64,000 nt of DNA from Streptomyces hygroscopicus subsp. hygroscopicus (GCF_030269125.1 NZ_BSSM01000024.1:1-64000), one strand, 5' to 3'; shown: positions 56,301-64,000, counted from the stretch's first letter. Numbers and translations are program-made. Notes: a model not told the origin generated them from the sequence alone.

Positions 56301-58933
56301 CCGAGGACGACGGCCACCGGATCGACCCGGACGACCCGGAGTCGTTCCCCGCCCTGGCCGCCGCGCTGGCGGCGGCCGGCGCCGCGCCCGAAGCCGTCGT
56401 GTCCTGCTGGGCGTTGGACGACCGCTCCGTCGACCTGGCGAGCCCCGACGACATGGCGCGATCCGCGCTGAGGGCCGTGACCGTCCCCGCCGCGCTGGGC
56501 CGGGCCCTCGGCGACCGGTTCCCCGGCCGGCCGCCGCGGCTGCTCCTGGTCAGCGAGGAGGCACTGGCCGTGGGCGGCGGGCGCCCCCGCACCCCCGCCG
56601 CCGCCGCGGCCACCGGCCCCGCCCGCGTCCTGCCCCAGGAGCTGCCCGGCAGCGCGGTCCGCGTCCTCGACCTGGACCACTTCCCCCGCTCCGGCCCCGG
56701 CCTGACCCGGGCGGCCGAAGCCGTCGTCACCGAACTGTCCGCGCTCGGCGGCACCGACCCCGGCCCGGCCACCCCCGTCGTGGCCCTGCGCGGACGCTCC
56801 CGACTCGTCCCCGAGCCGTCCCGCCCCGTCCTCGCCCCCCACGGCGACGGCCACCCGCCCGCCGACCGACTCCCCACCGGCACCTGGCTGATCACCGGCG
56901 GTCTCGGCGGCATCGGCGCCGCCGTCGCCGACCGGCTGGCCGCACCGGACCGCACCCTCGTCCTGCTGACCCGCCGCCCCGTGCCGGACGGACCGGCCTG
57001 GCACGTGATCAGGACCGGAGCCGACCCCGCGCCGCCGTGCCCGCCCGCCCTCGCCGCATCCCTGACCCGGCTCGCCGACCGGGGCGCGGCGGTCTGCGTC
57101 GTCCAGTGCGACGTCGCCGACGAACAGGGCCTCACCGCCGCCCTGGCCGAGGTCCGCGCACGTCACGGCCGTATCGCGGGTGTCGTCCACGCCGCGGGCG
57201 TCCCGGGCGGCACCGTCCTGGCGCTGCGCGCCGCCGAGGACATCGCCCGGGTCCTGGAACCGAAGGTCCGCGGCACCGTGCTGCTGCACCGGCTGACCGA
57301 ACCGGACCGCCCGGTCATGGTGCTGTGCTCCTCGGTGATCGCCGTCGCCGCGGGCCCCGGCCAGGCGGACTACGCCGCGGCCAACGCCTTCCTCGACAGC
57401 TACGCCCACACCACCGACACGGCCGTCTCGATCGGCTGGGACCGCTGGTCCGAGACCGGAATGGCCGTACGCGGTACGACGGTCACCTGGACGGCGGGCG
57501 AGGGCGAACCCCTGGACCACCCGCTGTTCGCGGCCCGCCGCGACACCCCCGACGGCTGGCAGGAACTCCTGCTCCGGCACGGCCCCCACACCTCCTGGGC
57601 CGCAGACGAACACCGTCTGTCGGGCGAACCGGTGCTGCCCGGCACGGCCCTCCTCGACCTGGCCGTGGCCGCCCACCGCCTCCTGCACGCGCAGGGCGCG
57701 GGCCCCGGACCCGTCGCCCTCGACGCCGTGTTCACCGGACCCCTGTACATGCCCGCGGAACACGTCGTCGTACGACTGCGCCCGCACCCGGACGGCGGCC
57801 ACGAGTGGGAGGTGCGGTCCTCCGCCGCACCCACCCGGCCCCACGCCCAGGGCCGCGTCCGGCACGACGGCGCCCCGCGCCCCGAGCGCCTCGACCTCGC
57901 CCCCCTCCGCGCACCCGCCGGCCCGGACACCGGGGCGCCGGCGCGCGCGGCCGGGGGACTCCTGGAGACGGGACCCCGCTGGGCGTGCGTGGAACGGGCC
58001 GTACCCGGCGGCCGGGAGCAGGGCCGACCGGACCTCCTGCTCGCCCTGCGCCTGCCCGAGCGCTACCACGACGACACCGGGGCCCACCCCCTGCATCCGG
58101 CGCTCCTGGACGCGGCCACCGGCGCCGTCGCCCAGACCACCGGTCGTCACCTGCCCGTCGCCTACCGCAAGGTGACGGTGCACCAGGACATCGGTGCGCG
58201 GGCGTACGCCCGGATCGTCCTGCGCTCGGGCGACCCCGCCGCCGAGAACGACACCCTCGTGGCCGACGTGACGCTCACCGACCCGGACGGGCACCCCACC
58301 GTGACCGTCGAGGGCTTCGTCCTGCGCCCCGCCGCGTCCGCGCCAGGGCACGCCCCGGGGGCGCGACCCGCCGCCGAGGACCCCGCAGCGGGCATCCCCA
58401 CCCACGAGGGCCTGCACGCCCTGGAACGCGTGCTGGACAACCCGCACCTGGCCCACGTCCTGGTCACCCCCCGCGCGACCCGGCCCCGGCCCGCCGCTCC
58501 CACGCGCCCCGCTCCCCAGCACCGCCCCGACGGCAGCCAGGGCCCGGACGACATCCCCTCCCGGATCGCGGGGATCTGGGCCCACATGCTCGGACTGCCC
58601 GCCGTGACCACGGACGACAACCTGTTCGAGCTGGGCGCCGACTCGCTGACCATCGTGCAGATCGCCGGCGAGATGAGCGGTGCCGGCCTGCCCGTCTCAC
58701 CCGGCGACATCTTCGCCCACCCCACCCCCGGCGCCCTCGCCGCCCGACTCGCGGCGAACGAGCCGGCCCCGCCCGCCGCTCCCGAAGCGCGCACCGCGAG
58801 CGAGCCGCCCGCCGCCCCCGAAGCGCCCACCGACCCCGCCCCCGACCCGGATCCCTTCCCGGACGCGGATCTCAGCACCGAGGACCTGGCCCAGGTCATG
58901 AACCTGTTCCGGTCCGGAGAGGACACCCAGTGA
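53318..58933 (+). CDS. type I PKS module, KS-AT-KR-DH-ACP
   Basis: This 1871-residue protein has a KS with TACSSA (Cys ~190), HGTGT and GHLDTCAG; the usual GDPIE reads GDRIE. The AT has GHSVGE (Ser ~629) and HAFHS, again malonyl-type. The KR (GGLGGIG near 1194, GPGQADYAAANAFL) comes before a dehydratase, the reverse of the usual DH-KR order. The DH has HRLSGEPVLP (His ~1432, HxxxGxxxxP) and HPALLDAATG (Asp ~1598), so both catalytic residues are present. The ACP has GADS, Ser ~1776. An acidic Pro/Ala linker ends LSTEDLAQVMNLF, resembling a short docking motif. The expected unit is an alpha,beta-unsaturated ketide. ATG 53318 has AGGAG upstream, and the gene is coupled by GTGA to the next NRPS. 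Confidence 0.92.
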   Translation: MTSQDTGYGPDASADLPDAIAVTGLACRFPGAPDATAFWTGLLAGRDSITFRDRDELAALGVPADRLADPRFVPAGGVLEGIDEFDAEYFGITPADAALMDPQQRLFLQCAVTALEDAGQRTRNTAGDVAVYASAGFNSYLTHHLLPHAAQLGHRADVQWLAGGDKDYLATQTSYRLGLTGPSLSVQTACSSALVAVHLAGEALLSGECDIALAGAVSAGVAQGLGYLHTEGGILSADGRCRPFDADATGTVFGSGVGVVVLKRLADAVRDGDTVRAVLLGSALSNDGDRKVGFTAPGLDGQVRAITAAQAVAGVEPADISLIEAHGTGTALGDRIELTALNRVFADAPDDRRVLGAVKSNVGHLDTCAGMAGLIKTVLALHHRTLPPTAHFETPSEDLDPRRFRVLTAPEPWPGADGTRVAGVSSFGIGGTNAHVVLQDAPPAARPAAPAGGASAWQVLPLSARAPEALDRLTERFREALAGPDAPDLADTAHTVQTGREPHPWRRAVVVGPGRPEALGAGPSGAAVRAADTFPGVALLYPGQGAGSPGMAAEPYAHEPVFRAALDRCLDALRPWTDAPLRELLLDPAHVGGLDRTEAAQPALFAVGHALTEWWTALGLRPTALAGHSVGELVAACAAGVFTLPDAARLVARRGALMGTMPEGAMLAVPLPETELRAVLADWKEDEAPAPEIATVNAPDRCVAAGDPAAIARLADVLADAGVPARPLSVRHAFHSRHADGLLDDFAELVAATPMRPPVIPLVSSVLGRPLGAAEATSPRYWARQLREPVRFADALRALPDGVILLEASPGTALTGFARRTLGAGRTALPGLGRAGAEPPTRLATVARLWEHGAGLDWTALGERTGRRRIPLPTYPFARTRHWFEPAATPTAAFGPVRSDSAARPGTGSSAAARPGPLRTAPDTNGPAPTTGIDDWFHVLTWSPTLPPAPAPVPGAVLLLADRSGLADEIAARLTGAGARVHRVSAGAPGSGLAAEDDGHRIDPDDPESFPALAAALAAAGAAPEAVVSCWALDDRSVDLASPDDMARSALRAVTVPAALGRALGDRFPGRPPRLLLVSEEALAVGGGRPRTPAAAAATGPARVLPQELPGSAVRVLDLDHFPRSGPGLTRAAEAVVTELSALGGTDPGPATPVVALRGRSRLVPEPSRPVLAPHGDGHPPADRLPTGTWLITGGLGGIGAAVADRLAAPDRTLVLLTRRPVPDGPAWHVIRTGADPAPPCPPALAASLTRLADRGAAVCVVQCDVADEQGLTAALAEVRARHGRIAGVVHAAGVPGGTVLALRAAEDIARVLEPKVRGTVLLHRLTEPDRPVMVLCSSVIAVAAGPGQADYAAANAFLDSYAHTTDTAVSIGWDRWSETGMAVRGTTVTWTAGEGEPLDHPLFAARRDTPDGWQELLLRHGPHTSWAADEHRLSGEPVLPGTALLDLAVAAHRLLHAQGAGPGPVALDAVFTGPLYMPAEHVVVRLRPHPDGGHEWEVRSSAAPTRPHAQGRVRHDGAPRPERLDLAPLRAPAGPDTGAPARAAGGLLETGPRWACVERAVPGGREQGRPDLLLALRLPERYHDDTGAHPLHPALLDAATGAVAQTTGRHLPVAYRKVTVHQDIGARAYARIVLRSGDPAAENDTLVADVTLTDPDGHPTVTVEGFVLRPAASAPGHAPGARPAAEDPAAGIPTHEGLHALERVLDNPHLAHVLVTPRATRPRPAAPTRPAPQHRPDGSQGPDDIPSRIAGIWAHMLGLPAVTTDDNLFELGADSLTIVQIAGEMSGAGLPVSPGDIFAHPTPGALAARLAANEPAPPAAPEARTASEPPAAPEAPTDPAPDPDPFPDADLSTEDLAQVMNLFRSGEDTQ

Positions 58934-61900
58934 ACGACATCGAGGCCATCTACCCCCTCTCGCCCGCCCAGGAGGGGATGCTCTTCCACACCACCACCTC
59001 CCCGGACCAGGGCCTCTACGTCGAGACCACCACCTTCCGTCTCCTCGGCGCCCTGGACCTCGACGCGCTGACGGCGGCCTGGCGTTCGGCGGTCGCCCGG
59101 CACCCGGTGCTGCGCACCGCCTTCGTCCACGAACGCATCAGCGCCCCGCGCCAGGTCGTCCTGCCGAGCGCCGACGTCCGTATCGACGTCCGCGACCTCA
59201 CCGCCCTGGACGGCGCGGCCCGCGACCGGGCCGTGGACGCGGAGATCGCCCGCCGCCGCGCCGAGCCGTTCGACCTGACCCGGGCGCCGCTGATGCGGCT
59301 GCTCGCCCTGCGGCTGGGCCCCGACGAGCACCTGATGGTGTGGACCTACCACCACATGATCCTCGACGGCTGGTCGGCCGCCCTGCTGCTGGCGGACGTC
59401 ACCGCCCGCCTCGCCCGACCCGACGCCGCCGCCCCGCCCCCGCCGCCCGCCTTCCGGGAGCACATCGCCTGGCTGCGCCGCCAGGACCCGGCGCGGGACC
59501 GCGCGTTCTGGACCTCCTACCTGGACGGCTACGACGAGCCGGCCGTGTTCACCCTGCCGCGGGTGCGGCCGGGCGCGAAGCCGTCGGGGGAGTTCCGCAC
59601 CGTCCGCGCCACCCTGTCCGCCGAGTCCGCGGGACGGCTGCGCGCCCTCGCCGCGGCCCGTTCCACCACCCTCGGCAGCCTGGTCGAGGCTGCCTGGGCC
59701 GGCACGGTCGCCCGCTACTGCGGCCGCGACGACGTGGTCTTCGGCGTCACCGTCGCGGGACGCCCCCCGCTGCCGGGCGCCGACGCCATGATCGGCATGT
59801 TCATCAACACCGTGCCCGTGCGCGCCCGTGTCGAGCACGACCTGCCCGCCGAGGAGTGGCTGGCCCGCTACGCCTCCTCCCGCCACCCCGTCCTGGAGCA
59901 CCAGCACACCCCGCTCACCGACGTCCAGCGCTGGGCGGGGACCGAGCGCGGGGCCCGACTCTTCGACACGGTGGTGGTGTTCGAGAACTACCCGGACGCC
60001 TCCCGGGCCGTCCTCGCCGACGGGGCGCTGCGCACCACCGACGTCCGCTACGAGACCCGCACCAACTACCGCGCCACCCTCGTGGTCCGCGCCGCCGGTG
60101 AGCTGCACGTCCAACTGATCGTGGACTCGGCCGCGATCGACGAGGACGAGGCCCGGGACGTGCTCCGCCACTTCACCGCCGTACTGCAACGCCTCGCCGA
60201 CCGCCCGGCCCAGCCGGTCCGCGAACTCCTCGCCGTACCCGAGGAGACGCGCGCCCTGCTCCTCGACCGCTGGAACGGCACCGACATCGACCGCACCCCG
60301 CCGCGCGCCCTGCTCGGGGACCTGATCGCCGAAGCGGTCCGCACCCGCCCCGAGCACCCCGCCGTCGTCGGCGACGACGCCACCCGCACCTACCGGCAAC
60401 TGGACGACCGCGCCACGGCGTTGGCCCTTCGCCTGACCGCACACGGCGTGGCCACCGGCGACCGGGTGGCCGTCTGCCTCAGCCGCGGCACCGACCTGGT
60501 CACCGCCCTGCTGGCGATCGCGCGGGCCGGCGCCGCGTTCGTCCCCCTCGACCCCGCGCACCCCGCCGACCGGATCGCCTACGTCCTCGCCGACGCGGCC
60601 CCCGCCCTGCTGCTCACCGACGCCACGGTGGCCCTGCGCCCCCACGGCTGGGAGGGCACCGTCCTCGACCTCTCGGACGAGCCCCTCACGCCCGCCGACC
60701 CCGAGGCGGCCGCCACGCTGCCCGGCTGCGCGCCCGACCGGCTCGCCTACGTCATCCACACCTCCGGCTCCACCGGCCGCCCCAAGGGCGTCGCCGTGAG
60801 CCACCGCGCGCTCGCCAACCTCGTGGACAGCCTGGCCCTGCGCCACCCGGGCCTCACCCCGGAGGACCGGTTCCTGGCCCTGACCACGCTCACCTTCGAC
60901 ACCTCCCTGGCCGAACTCCTCGTACCGCTCGCCGTCGGGGCGACCGTCCACATCGGCGGCGGCACCCTCGGACTCAGCGGCCGCGACGTGGACGCCTACC
61001 TCGCGCGGCACGGCATCACCGCCCTCCAGGCCACCCCCTCCCGCTACCGGGCCCTGCTCGACTCCGGCTGGCAGGGCGAGGGCAGCCCCCGCCTGTACAG
61101 CTGCGGGGAGGCGTTCCCGCCGGACCTGGCCGAACCCCTCGCCAAGCGTGGCCGTTCGGTCTGGAACATGTACGGCCCGACGGAGACCACCGTCTACTCC
61201 AGTGTCGAGGAGATCCACGCCGGGACCACCCGGGTCACCGTCGGCTGGCCCATCTCCCGCACCACCCTGCGCGTCCTGGACCGCGACGACGCGCTGGTCC
61301 CCGTCGGCTGCGTCGGCGAACTGTGCATCGGCGGCGACGGCGTCGCCGAGGGCTACTGGAACCTCCCCGACCTCACCGCCGAGAGGTTCGTCACCGACCC
61401 CTACGCCCCCGGCGCCCGGATGTTCCGCACCGGCGACCACGCCCGGGTGCTGCCGGACGGCCGGATCGAGGTCCTCGGCCGCATCGACCGCCAGCTCAAG
61501 CTCCGCGGCTACCGCATCGAGCCCGGGGAGATCGAGCAGGTGCTGCTCGACGTGCCCGGCATCGCATCCGCCGTCGTCGACGCCCGCGACGACCGCCTGG
61601 TCGCCTGGACCGTGCCCGCCGACCGCGCGGCGCCGGCCACCCCGGCGGAGCTGCGCGAACGGCTGCGGCTGCGGCTGCCGTCCTACATGATCCCCGAAGT
61701 CCTCGTCACACTGGACGAGTTGCCCCTGACCCCCGCGGGCAAGACCGACCTCCTCGCACTCACGGTCCCCGCCGACGAGCCCGCTCCCGCCGCCCCCGCG
61801 GACCCGAGCACCTCGAACGACCTGGAGGAACTGATCGCCCGCCTCTTCCGGGAGGTGCTCGCGCTGCCCGAAGTCGGGCCCGACGACGACTTCTTCGACC

Positions 61901-62049
61901 TGGGCGGTGACTCGCTGCGCGCCATGCGCATGGCCGCCCGCATCCAGTCCGAACTGGGCGACGACTTCGACGTCGAGCTGCTCTTCGACTACTCCACGGT
62001 GCGCGAACTCGCGGCCGGTATCGCCCGGATCACGGCAGCCGGGAACTGA
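58930..62049 (+). CDS. NRPS, C-A-T
   Basis: This 1039-residue single module begins IYPLSPAQEGMLFHT, the N-terminal form of C domains that often accept from epimerised or polyketide donors. The C active site is HHMILDGWS at ~141. The A domain has TSGSTGRPKG near 610, NMYGPTETT and LTPAGKTDLL at A10, with the catalytic Lys present. Its pocket signature reads D-T-A-Q-Y-C-M-V-Y, which I cannot assign. The carrier has GGDS, Ser ~995. GTG 58930 overlaps the PKS stop, so it should receive the unsaturated ketide. It has no TE and must pass the chain on, most simply to the TE-bearing NRPS at 19722. Confidence 0.92.
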   Translation: MNDIEAIYPLSPAQEGMLFHTTTSPDQGLYVETTTFRLLGALDLDALTAAWRSAVARHPVLRTAFVHERISAPRQVVLPSADVRIDVRDLTALDGAARDRAVDAEIARRRAEPFDLTRAPLMRLLALRLGPDEHLMVWTYHHMILDGWSAALLLADVTARLARPDAAAPPPPPAFREHIAWLRRQDPARDRAFWTSYLDGYDEPAVFTLPRVRPGAKPSGEFRTVRATLSAESAGRLRALAAARSTTLGSLVEAAWAGTVARYCGRDDVVFGVTVAGRPPLPGADAMIGMFINTVPVRARVEHDLPAEEWLARYASSRHPVLEHQHTPLTDVQRWAGTERGARLFDTVVVFENYPDASRAVLADGALRTTDVRYETRTNYRATLVVRAAGELHVQLIVDSAAIDEDEARDVLRHFTAVLQRLADRPAQPVRELLAVPEETRALLLDRWNGTDIDRTPPRALLGDLIAEAVRTRPEHPAVVGDDATRTYRQLDDRATALALRLTAHGVATGDRVAVCLSRGTDLVTALLAIARAGAAFVPLDPAHPADRIAYVLADAAPALLLTDATVALRPHGWEGTVLDLSDEPLTPADPEAAATLPGCAPDRLAYVIHTSGSTGRPKGVAVSHRALANLVDSLALRHPGLTPEDRFLALTTLTFDTSLAELLVPLAVGATVHIGGGTLGLSGRDVDAYLARHGITALQATPSRYRALLDSGWQGEGSPRLYSCGEAFPPDLAEPLAKRGRSVWNMYGPTETTVYSSVEEIHAGTTRVTVGWPISRTTLRVLDRDDALVPVGCVGELCIGGDGVAEGYWNLPDLTAERFVTDPYAPGARMFRTGDHARVLPDGRIEVLGRIDRQLKLRGYRIEPGEIEQVLLDVPGIASAVVDARDDRLVAWTVPADRAAPATPAELRERLRLRLPSYMIPEVLVTLDELPLTPAGKTDLLALTVPADEPAPAAPADPSTSNDLEELIARLFREVLALPEVGPDDDFFDLGGDSLRAMRMAARIQSELGDDFDVELLFDYSTVRELAAGIARITAAGN

Positions 62050-62069
62050 CAGGAAAGGCGACCCCCATC

Positions 62070-63263
62070 GTGCAGACACCCTCCGAAGCCGCTCGCCCGG
62101 TCCCCGCGGACGCCAGCGGCGCCGTGCGCCCCGGCACGGCGCCGGACAACCCGGCGCAGCGGCGCGTCGAGGAGATCCTCGCGGAGCTGACGGGATCGGG
62201 CGTGGAGGCGGGGGTGCAGGTGGCGGCCTGGCACGACGGCGAGACGGTGGTCGACGCCTGGGCCGGGACGGCCGACGCCGCCGAGGGCAGGCCGATGCGA
62301 CCGGACACCCTGGTGCCGGCCTGGTCGACCGGCAAGGGTGTGGCGGCCGCCCTGGTCGCGGTGCTGGTGGACCAGGGAGTGCTGGCGTACGACACACCGG
62401 TGGCGCGGTACTGGCCGCGGTTCGCCAGGGCGGGCAAGGAGCGGATCACCCTGGGGCAGGTGCTCGGACATACGGCCGGCCTGCCCCACCTGCCGGCGGA
62501 CGTGACGCCGGAGCGGTTGCTCGACCTGCCCGCGATGGCCGACTGGATCGCCGGGCAGCGGCCGCGGTGGGAGCCCGGCAGCGCGTTCGGCTACCACGCC
62601 TGGACCTACGGGGTGCTGCTGGCCGAGATCCTTCGCCGGGCCACCGGCCGGACCTGCGACCGGTTGCTGCGCGAGGAACTGGCCGACCCGCTCGGAATCG
62701 GGGACGAACTGCTCTTCCACGTCCCCGGGCACCTGGCGCCACGGGTGGCCACCTGTGACGACGGCGGCTGGGCGGCCCGTCTCGAACGGATGCCGCCCGG
62801 GGCGCCGTTCTTCACGTGCGTTCCGCGCGGGGTGCTGCCGGTGGCGGAGCTGGGCAACCGCGACGACTTCCGCCGCACGGCGCTGCCGGCCAACGGGATC
62901 ATGACCGCGCGCGGGGCCGCCCGGCTGTACGCGGTGCTGGCCTGCGGCGGTGAGTCGGCGGGCGTGCGGCTGCTGTCGGCGGCGACCCTGAGGGAGGCGA
63001 CGAGGGGATGGGTGAGCGGGGTGGACAGGATGATGGGCACCACCTGCACGATGGGCGGCGGCTTCGTGATCGGGGACAGCGGGGCGAAGCCGGTGCGGCC
63101 GCCGGGCGGCTTCGGCCACAGCGGGTCGGGCGGCAGCACGGCCTTCGCCGACCCCGCGCACCGTTTCTCCTTCGCGCTGGTCAAGAACCGCATGACCGTG
63201 CCGGGCCTGGACGCGCGACTGGCGGGCGCGATCCGTTCCGCGCTCGGCATCGCGGGCGACTGA
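62070..63263 (+). CDS. serine hydrolase, beta-lactamase/EstB (class C-like) family
   Basis: This 397-residue protein has the SxxK motif in WSTGKGV (nucleophile Ser near residue 90), a YHAWTYG segment at the Tyr position and a late FGHSGSGGS triad-like motif. No signal peptide is seen, so it is probably cytoplasmic. Members include esterases, D-amino-acid peptidases and the PBP-type thioesterases of NRPS clusters (such as SurE). It starts at GTG 62070 behind AGGAAAGG, 20 bp after the last NRPS. It is therefore the last gene of the operon, ended by the hairpin at 63324. Cleavage of the product, self-resistance or trans-acting release are all possible. Confidence 0.85.
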   Translation: MQTPSEAARPVPADASGAVRPGTAPDNPAQRRVEEILAELTGSGVEAGVQVAAWHDGETVVDAWAGTADAAEGRPMRPDTLVPAWSTGKGVAAALVAVLVDQGVLAYDTPVARYWPRFARAGKERITLGQVLGHTAGLPHLPADVTPERLLDLPAMADWIAGQRPRWEPGSAFGYHAWTYGVLLAEILRRATGRTCDRLLREELADPLGIGDELLFHVPGHLAPRVATCDDGGWAARLERMPPGAPFFTCVPRGVLPVAELGNRDDFRRTALPANGIMTARGAARLYAVLACGGESAGVRLLSAATLREATRGWVSGVDRMMGTTCTMGGGFVIGDSGAKPVRPPGGFGHSGSGGSTAFADPAHRFSFALVKNRMTVPGLDARLAGAIRSALGIAGD

Positions 63264-63323
63264 GCGGCTCCGGGCGGCAGAGCCGCACCGCGCCGGGGCG
63301 ACGGCGCTTCGCGGTATCGGGCA

Positions 63324-63354
63324 GGGGCGGCGGTACCCCCGTAGCCGCCGCCCC
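63324..63354 (+). terminator. hairpin terminator at the end of the cluster operon
   Basis: A perfect 10-bp stem GGGGCGGCGG/CCGCCGCCCC with an 11-nt loop lies 60 bp after the serine hydrolase stop. It probably ends the long plus-strand transcript and marks the right edge of the cluster. Confidence 0.7.
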
Positions 63355-63388
63355 ACCGCATGATCGTGCTACGGGCGGACACGCACTG

Positions 63389-63424
63389 TCAACGATCGTT
63401 TTCGGTTGGTCAATCGATCGTTGA
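63389..63424. promoter_or_regulatory. operator-like inverted repeat
   Basis: Perfect 10-bp arms TCAACGATCG and CGATCGTTGA are separated by 16 bp. The left arm contains the self-complementary AACGATCGTT. The local AT content is higher than its surroundings. It looks like a site for a dimeric regulator of the TetR type, but no regulator or target gene is visible in the window. Confidence 0.5.
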
Positions 63425-64000
63425 ATCCCCGCGTCACCGCACGTCGCCCCACGCGTACGCCGCCCCACGTCCGCGCGGCCGGCGGAACAGGGCCACGGCC
63501 TCCTCGACACGTCCGGCCCTCACGAGGTGCGCGGCGGGGGCGTGCCGCCGGGCCGGGACGGCCGGGCCCGGGAGCGCGACGGCCTCCTCCGTCCGCCGGC
63601 GCCGGAGAGCGGCTCGGCGAGGTCCTGCGCCTGGTGCCGGTCCTCCGGTTCAACACGTGCCGAGTCTCCTCGATCGCCCGCTCCCGACGACCACGGGCGA
63701 CCGGCGGCCCGACCCGCAGCCGGGACAGATCGCCCGGCCCGCCGCGGTGTCGGTCTCGCCGCCGGCGAGGTGGGCCCACCCCGCCCCGGCGCGCCCCTGT
63801 GGCGTCGGTCGCGCCGGTCCGGCCTTCGCCGCGGGCTCGGTGGTCGCGTGTGCGCTGCTGCGCGACCACGGCTGTGCGCGCGCCGCGCTGTGGCGGGCGT
63901 GAGGGCTCCTGGCCGGGCCGGTGCGGCGCGGGTGGGCGCCGGCGCCACACCGGTCCCGGCGCCGACGGCCACCCGTCCGCGCCGAACTCCGCCCGCCCTG
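63425..64000. other. right-edge region, no confident gene
   Basis: Frames on both strands are Arg/Pro-rich. On the minus strand a short stretch ending at about 63434 reads AAHLVRAGRVEEAVALF and ends YAWGDVR-stop. Another frame just upstream (63600-63660) reads EPEDRHQAQDLAEPLS. They could be pieces of one frameshifted gene, which I cannot name. No start, domain or terminator supports an intact CDS. Confidence 0.35.

Noticed and set aside
19722..62049. Epimerisation domains
   Set aside because: I looked for a post-T condensation-like domain before the next C domain or protein end and found none; every T is followed by C, Cy, TE, a linker or the protein end.
14511..63263. Assignment as a bleomycin-, althiomycin- or myxothiazol-type cluster
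   Set aside because: Single features agree (thiazole module, Asp-type hydroxylase, monooxygenase-split Gly A domain). However, the module count and order differ, and there are no sugar, carbamoyl, methyltransferase or bithiazole functions, so identity is not supported.
63369..63972. Possible genes on the minus strand at the right edge
   Set aside because: Competing frames of similar length, arginine-rich translations and no domain; at best fragments of a frameshifted gene.
1..64000. tRNA/rRNA genes, CRISPR arrays, insertion sequences or phage genes
   Set aside because: None was noticed while reading: no spacer-repeat pattern, no transposase motifs and no recognisable RNA gene. The repeats present are short tandem units, not CRISPR.

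Overview
The window is chromosomal DNA of very high GC content. Coding regions use G/C in third codon positions, GTG starts with purine-rich ribosome sites are common, and genes are coupled by 4-bp ATGA/GTGA overlaps. Together with the gene families present (two-domain A-T proteins, DUF3103-like secreted protein, MbtH, DrrAB-type exporter, large hybrid NRPS/PKS) this points to Streptomyces or a close relative.

Layout. Positions 1-14,500 are ordinary chromosome. They hold the start of a metallo-beta-lactamase-fold hydrolase behind three CsoR-type operators, a small secreted protein, and a sugar-phosphate cassette (gluconokinase, glucose-6-phosphate dehydrogenase, GH15 glucan hydrolase, a broken alcohol dehydrogenase tail and a lactonase). 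A universal stress protein, a secreted DUF3103-like protein, a MacB-like ABC transporter divergent from a two-component system, and a P1-family self-cleaving peptidase follow. Positions 14,511-16,478 (minus strand) are an exporter/MbtH operon. Positions 16,664-19,610 hold a membrane-anchored M28 peptidase and a GNAT acetyltransferase.

Positions 19,722-63,263 are a hybrid NRPS-PKS biosynthetic gene cluster on the plus strand, apart from one convergent type II thioesterase. In gene order it has: a terminal NRPS (C-A-T-C-A-T-TE); the type II thioesterase; asparagine synthetase; aspartate-racemase-like protein; stand-alone A-T; NRPS C-A(Gly)-T-C-A-T; Asp/Asn beta-hydroxylase; PKS KS-AT-KR-ACP; NRPS C-A(Gly, with an inserted luciferase-like monooxygenase)-T-Cy-A(Cys, with an inserted SagB-type oxidase)-T; PKS KS-AT-KR-DH-ACP; NRPS C-A-T; and a beta-lactamase-fold serine hydrolase. 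If the line is read from the A-T starter through to the C-A-T protein and then to the TE-bearing protein at the front, it is colinear. It would make a peptide-polyketide of about eight amino acids and two malonate units. That product would contain glycine, an oxidised glycine next to a thiazole, a beta-hydroxy ketide and an unsaturated ketide. This backbone is an inference from domain order and A-domain signatures.

The asparagine synthetase, racemase and hydroxylase probably supply or tailor an unusual (D- and/or hydroxylated) Asp/Asn-type building block. MbtH supports the A domains, DrrAB-like proteins export the product, and the type II thioesterase clears blocked carriers. No pathway-specific regulator, phosphopantetheinyl transferase or epimerisation domain was seen. 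I do not recognise the cluster as that of a named compound. Positions 63,264-64,000 hold a terminator-like hairpin, an operator-like inverted repeat and no gene I can defend.
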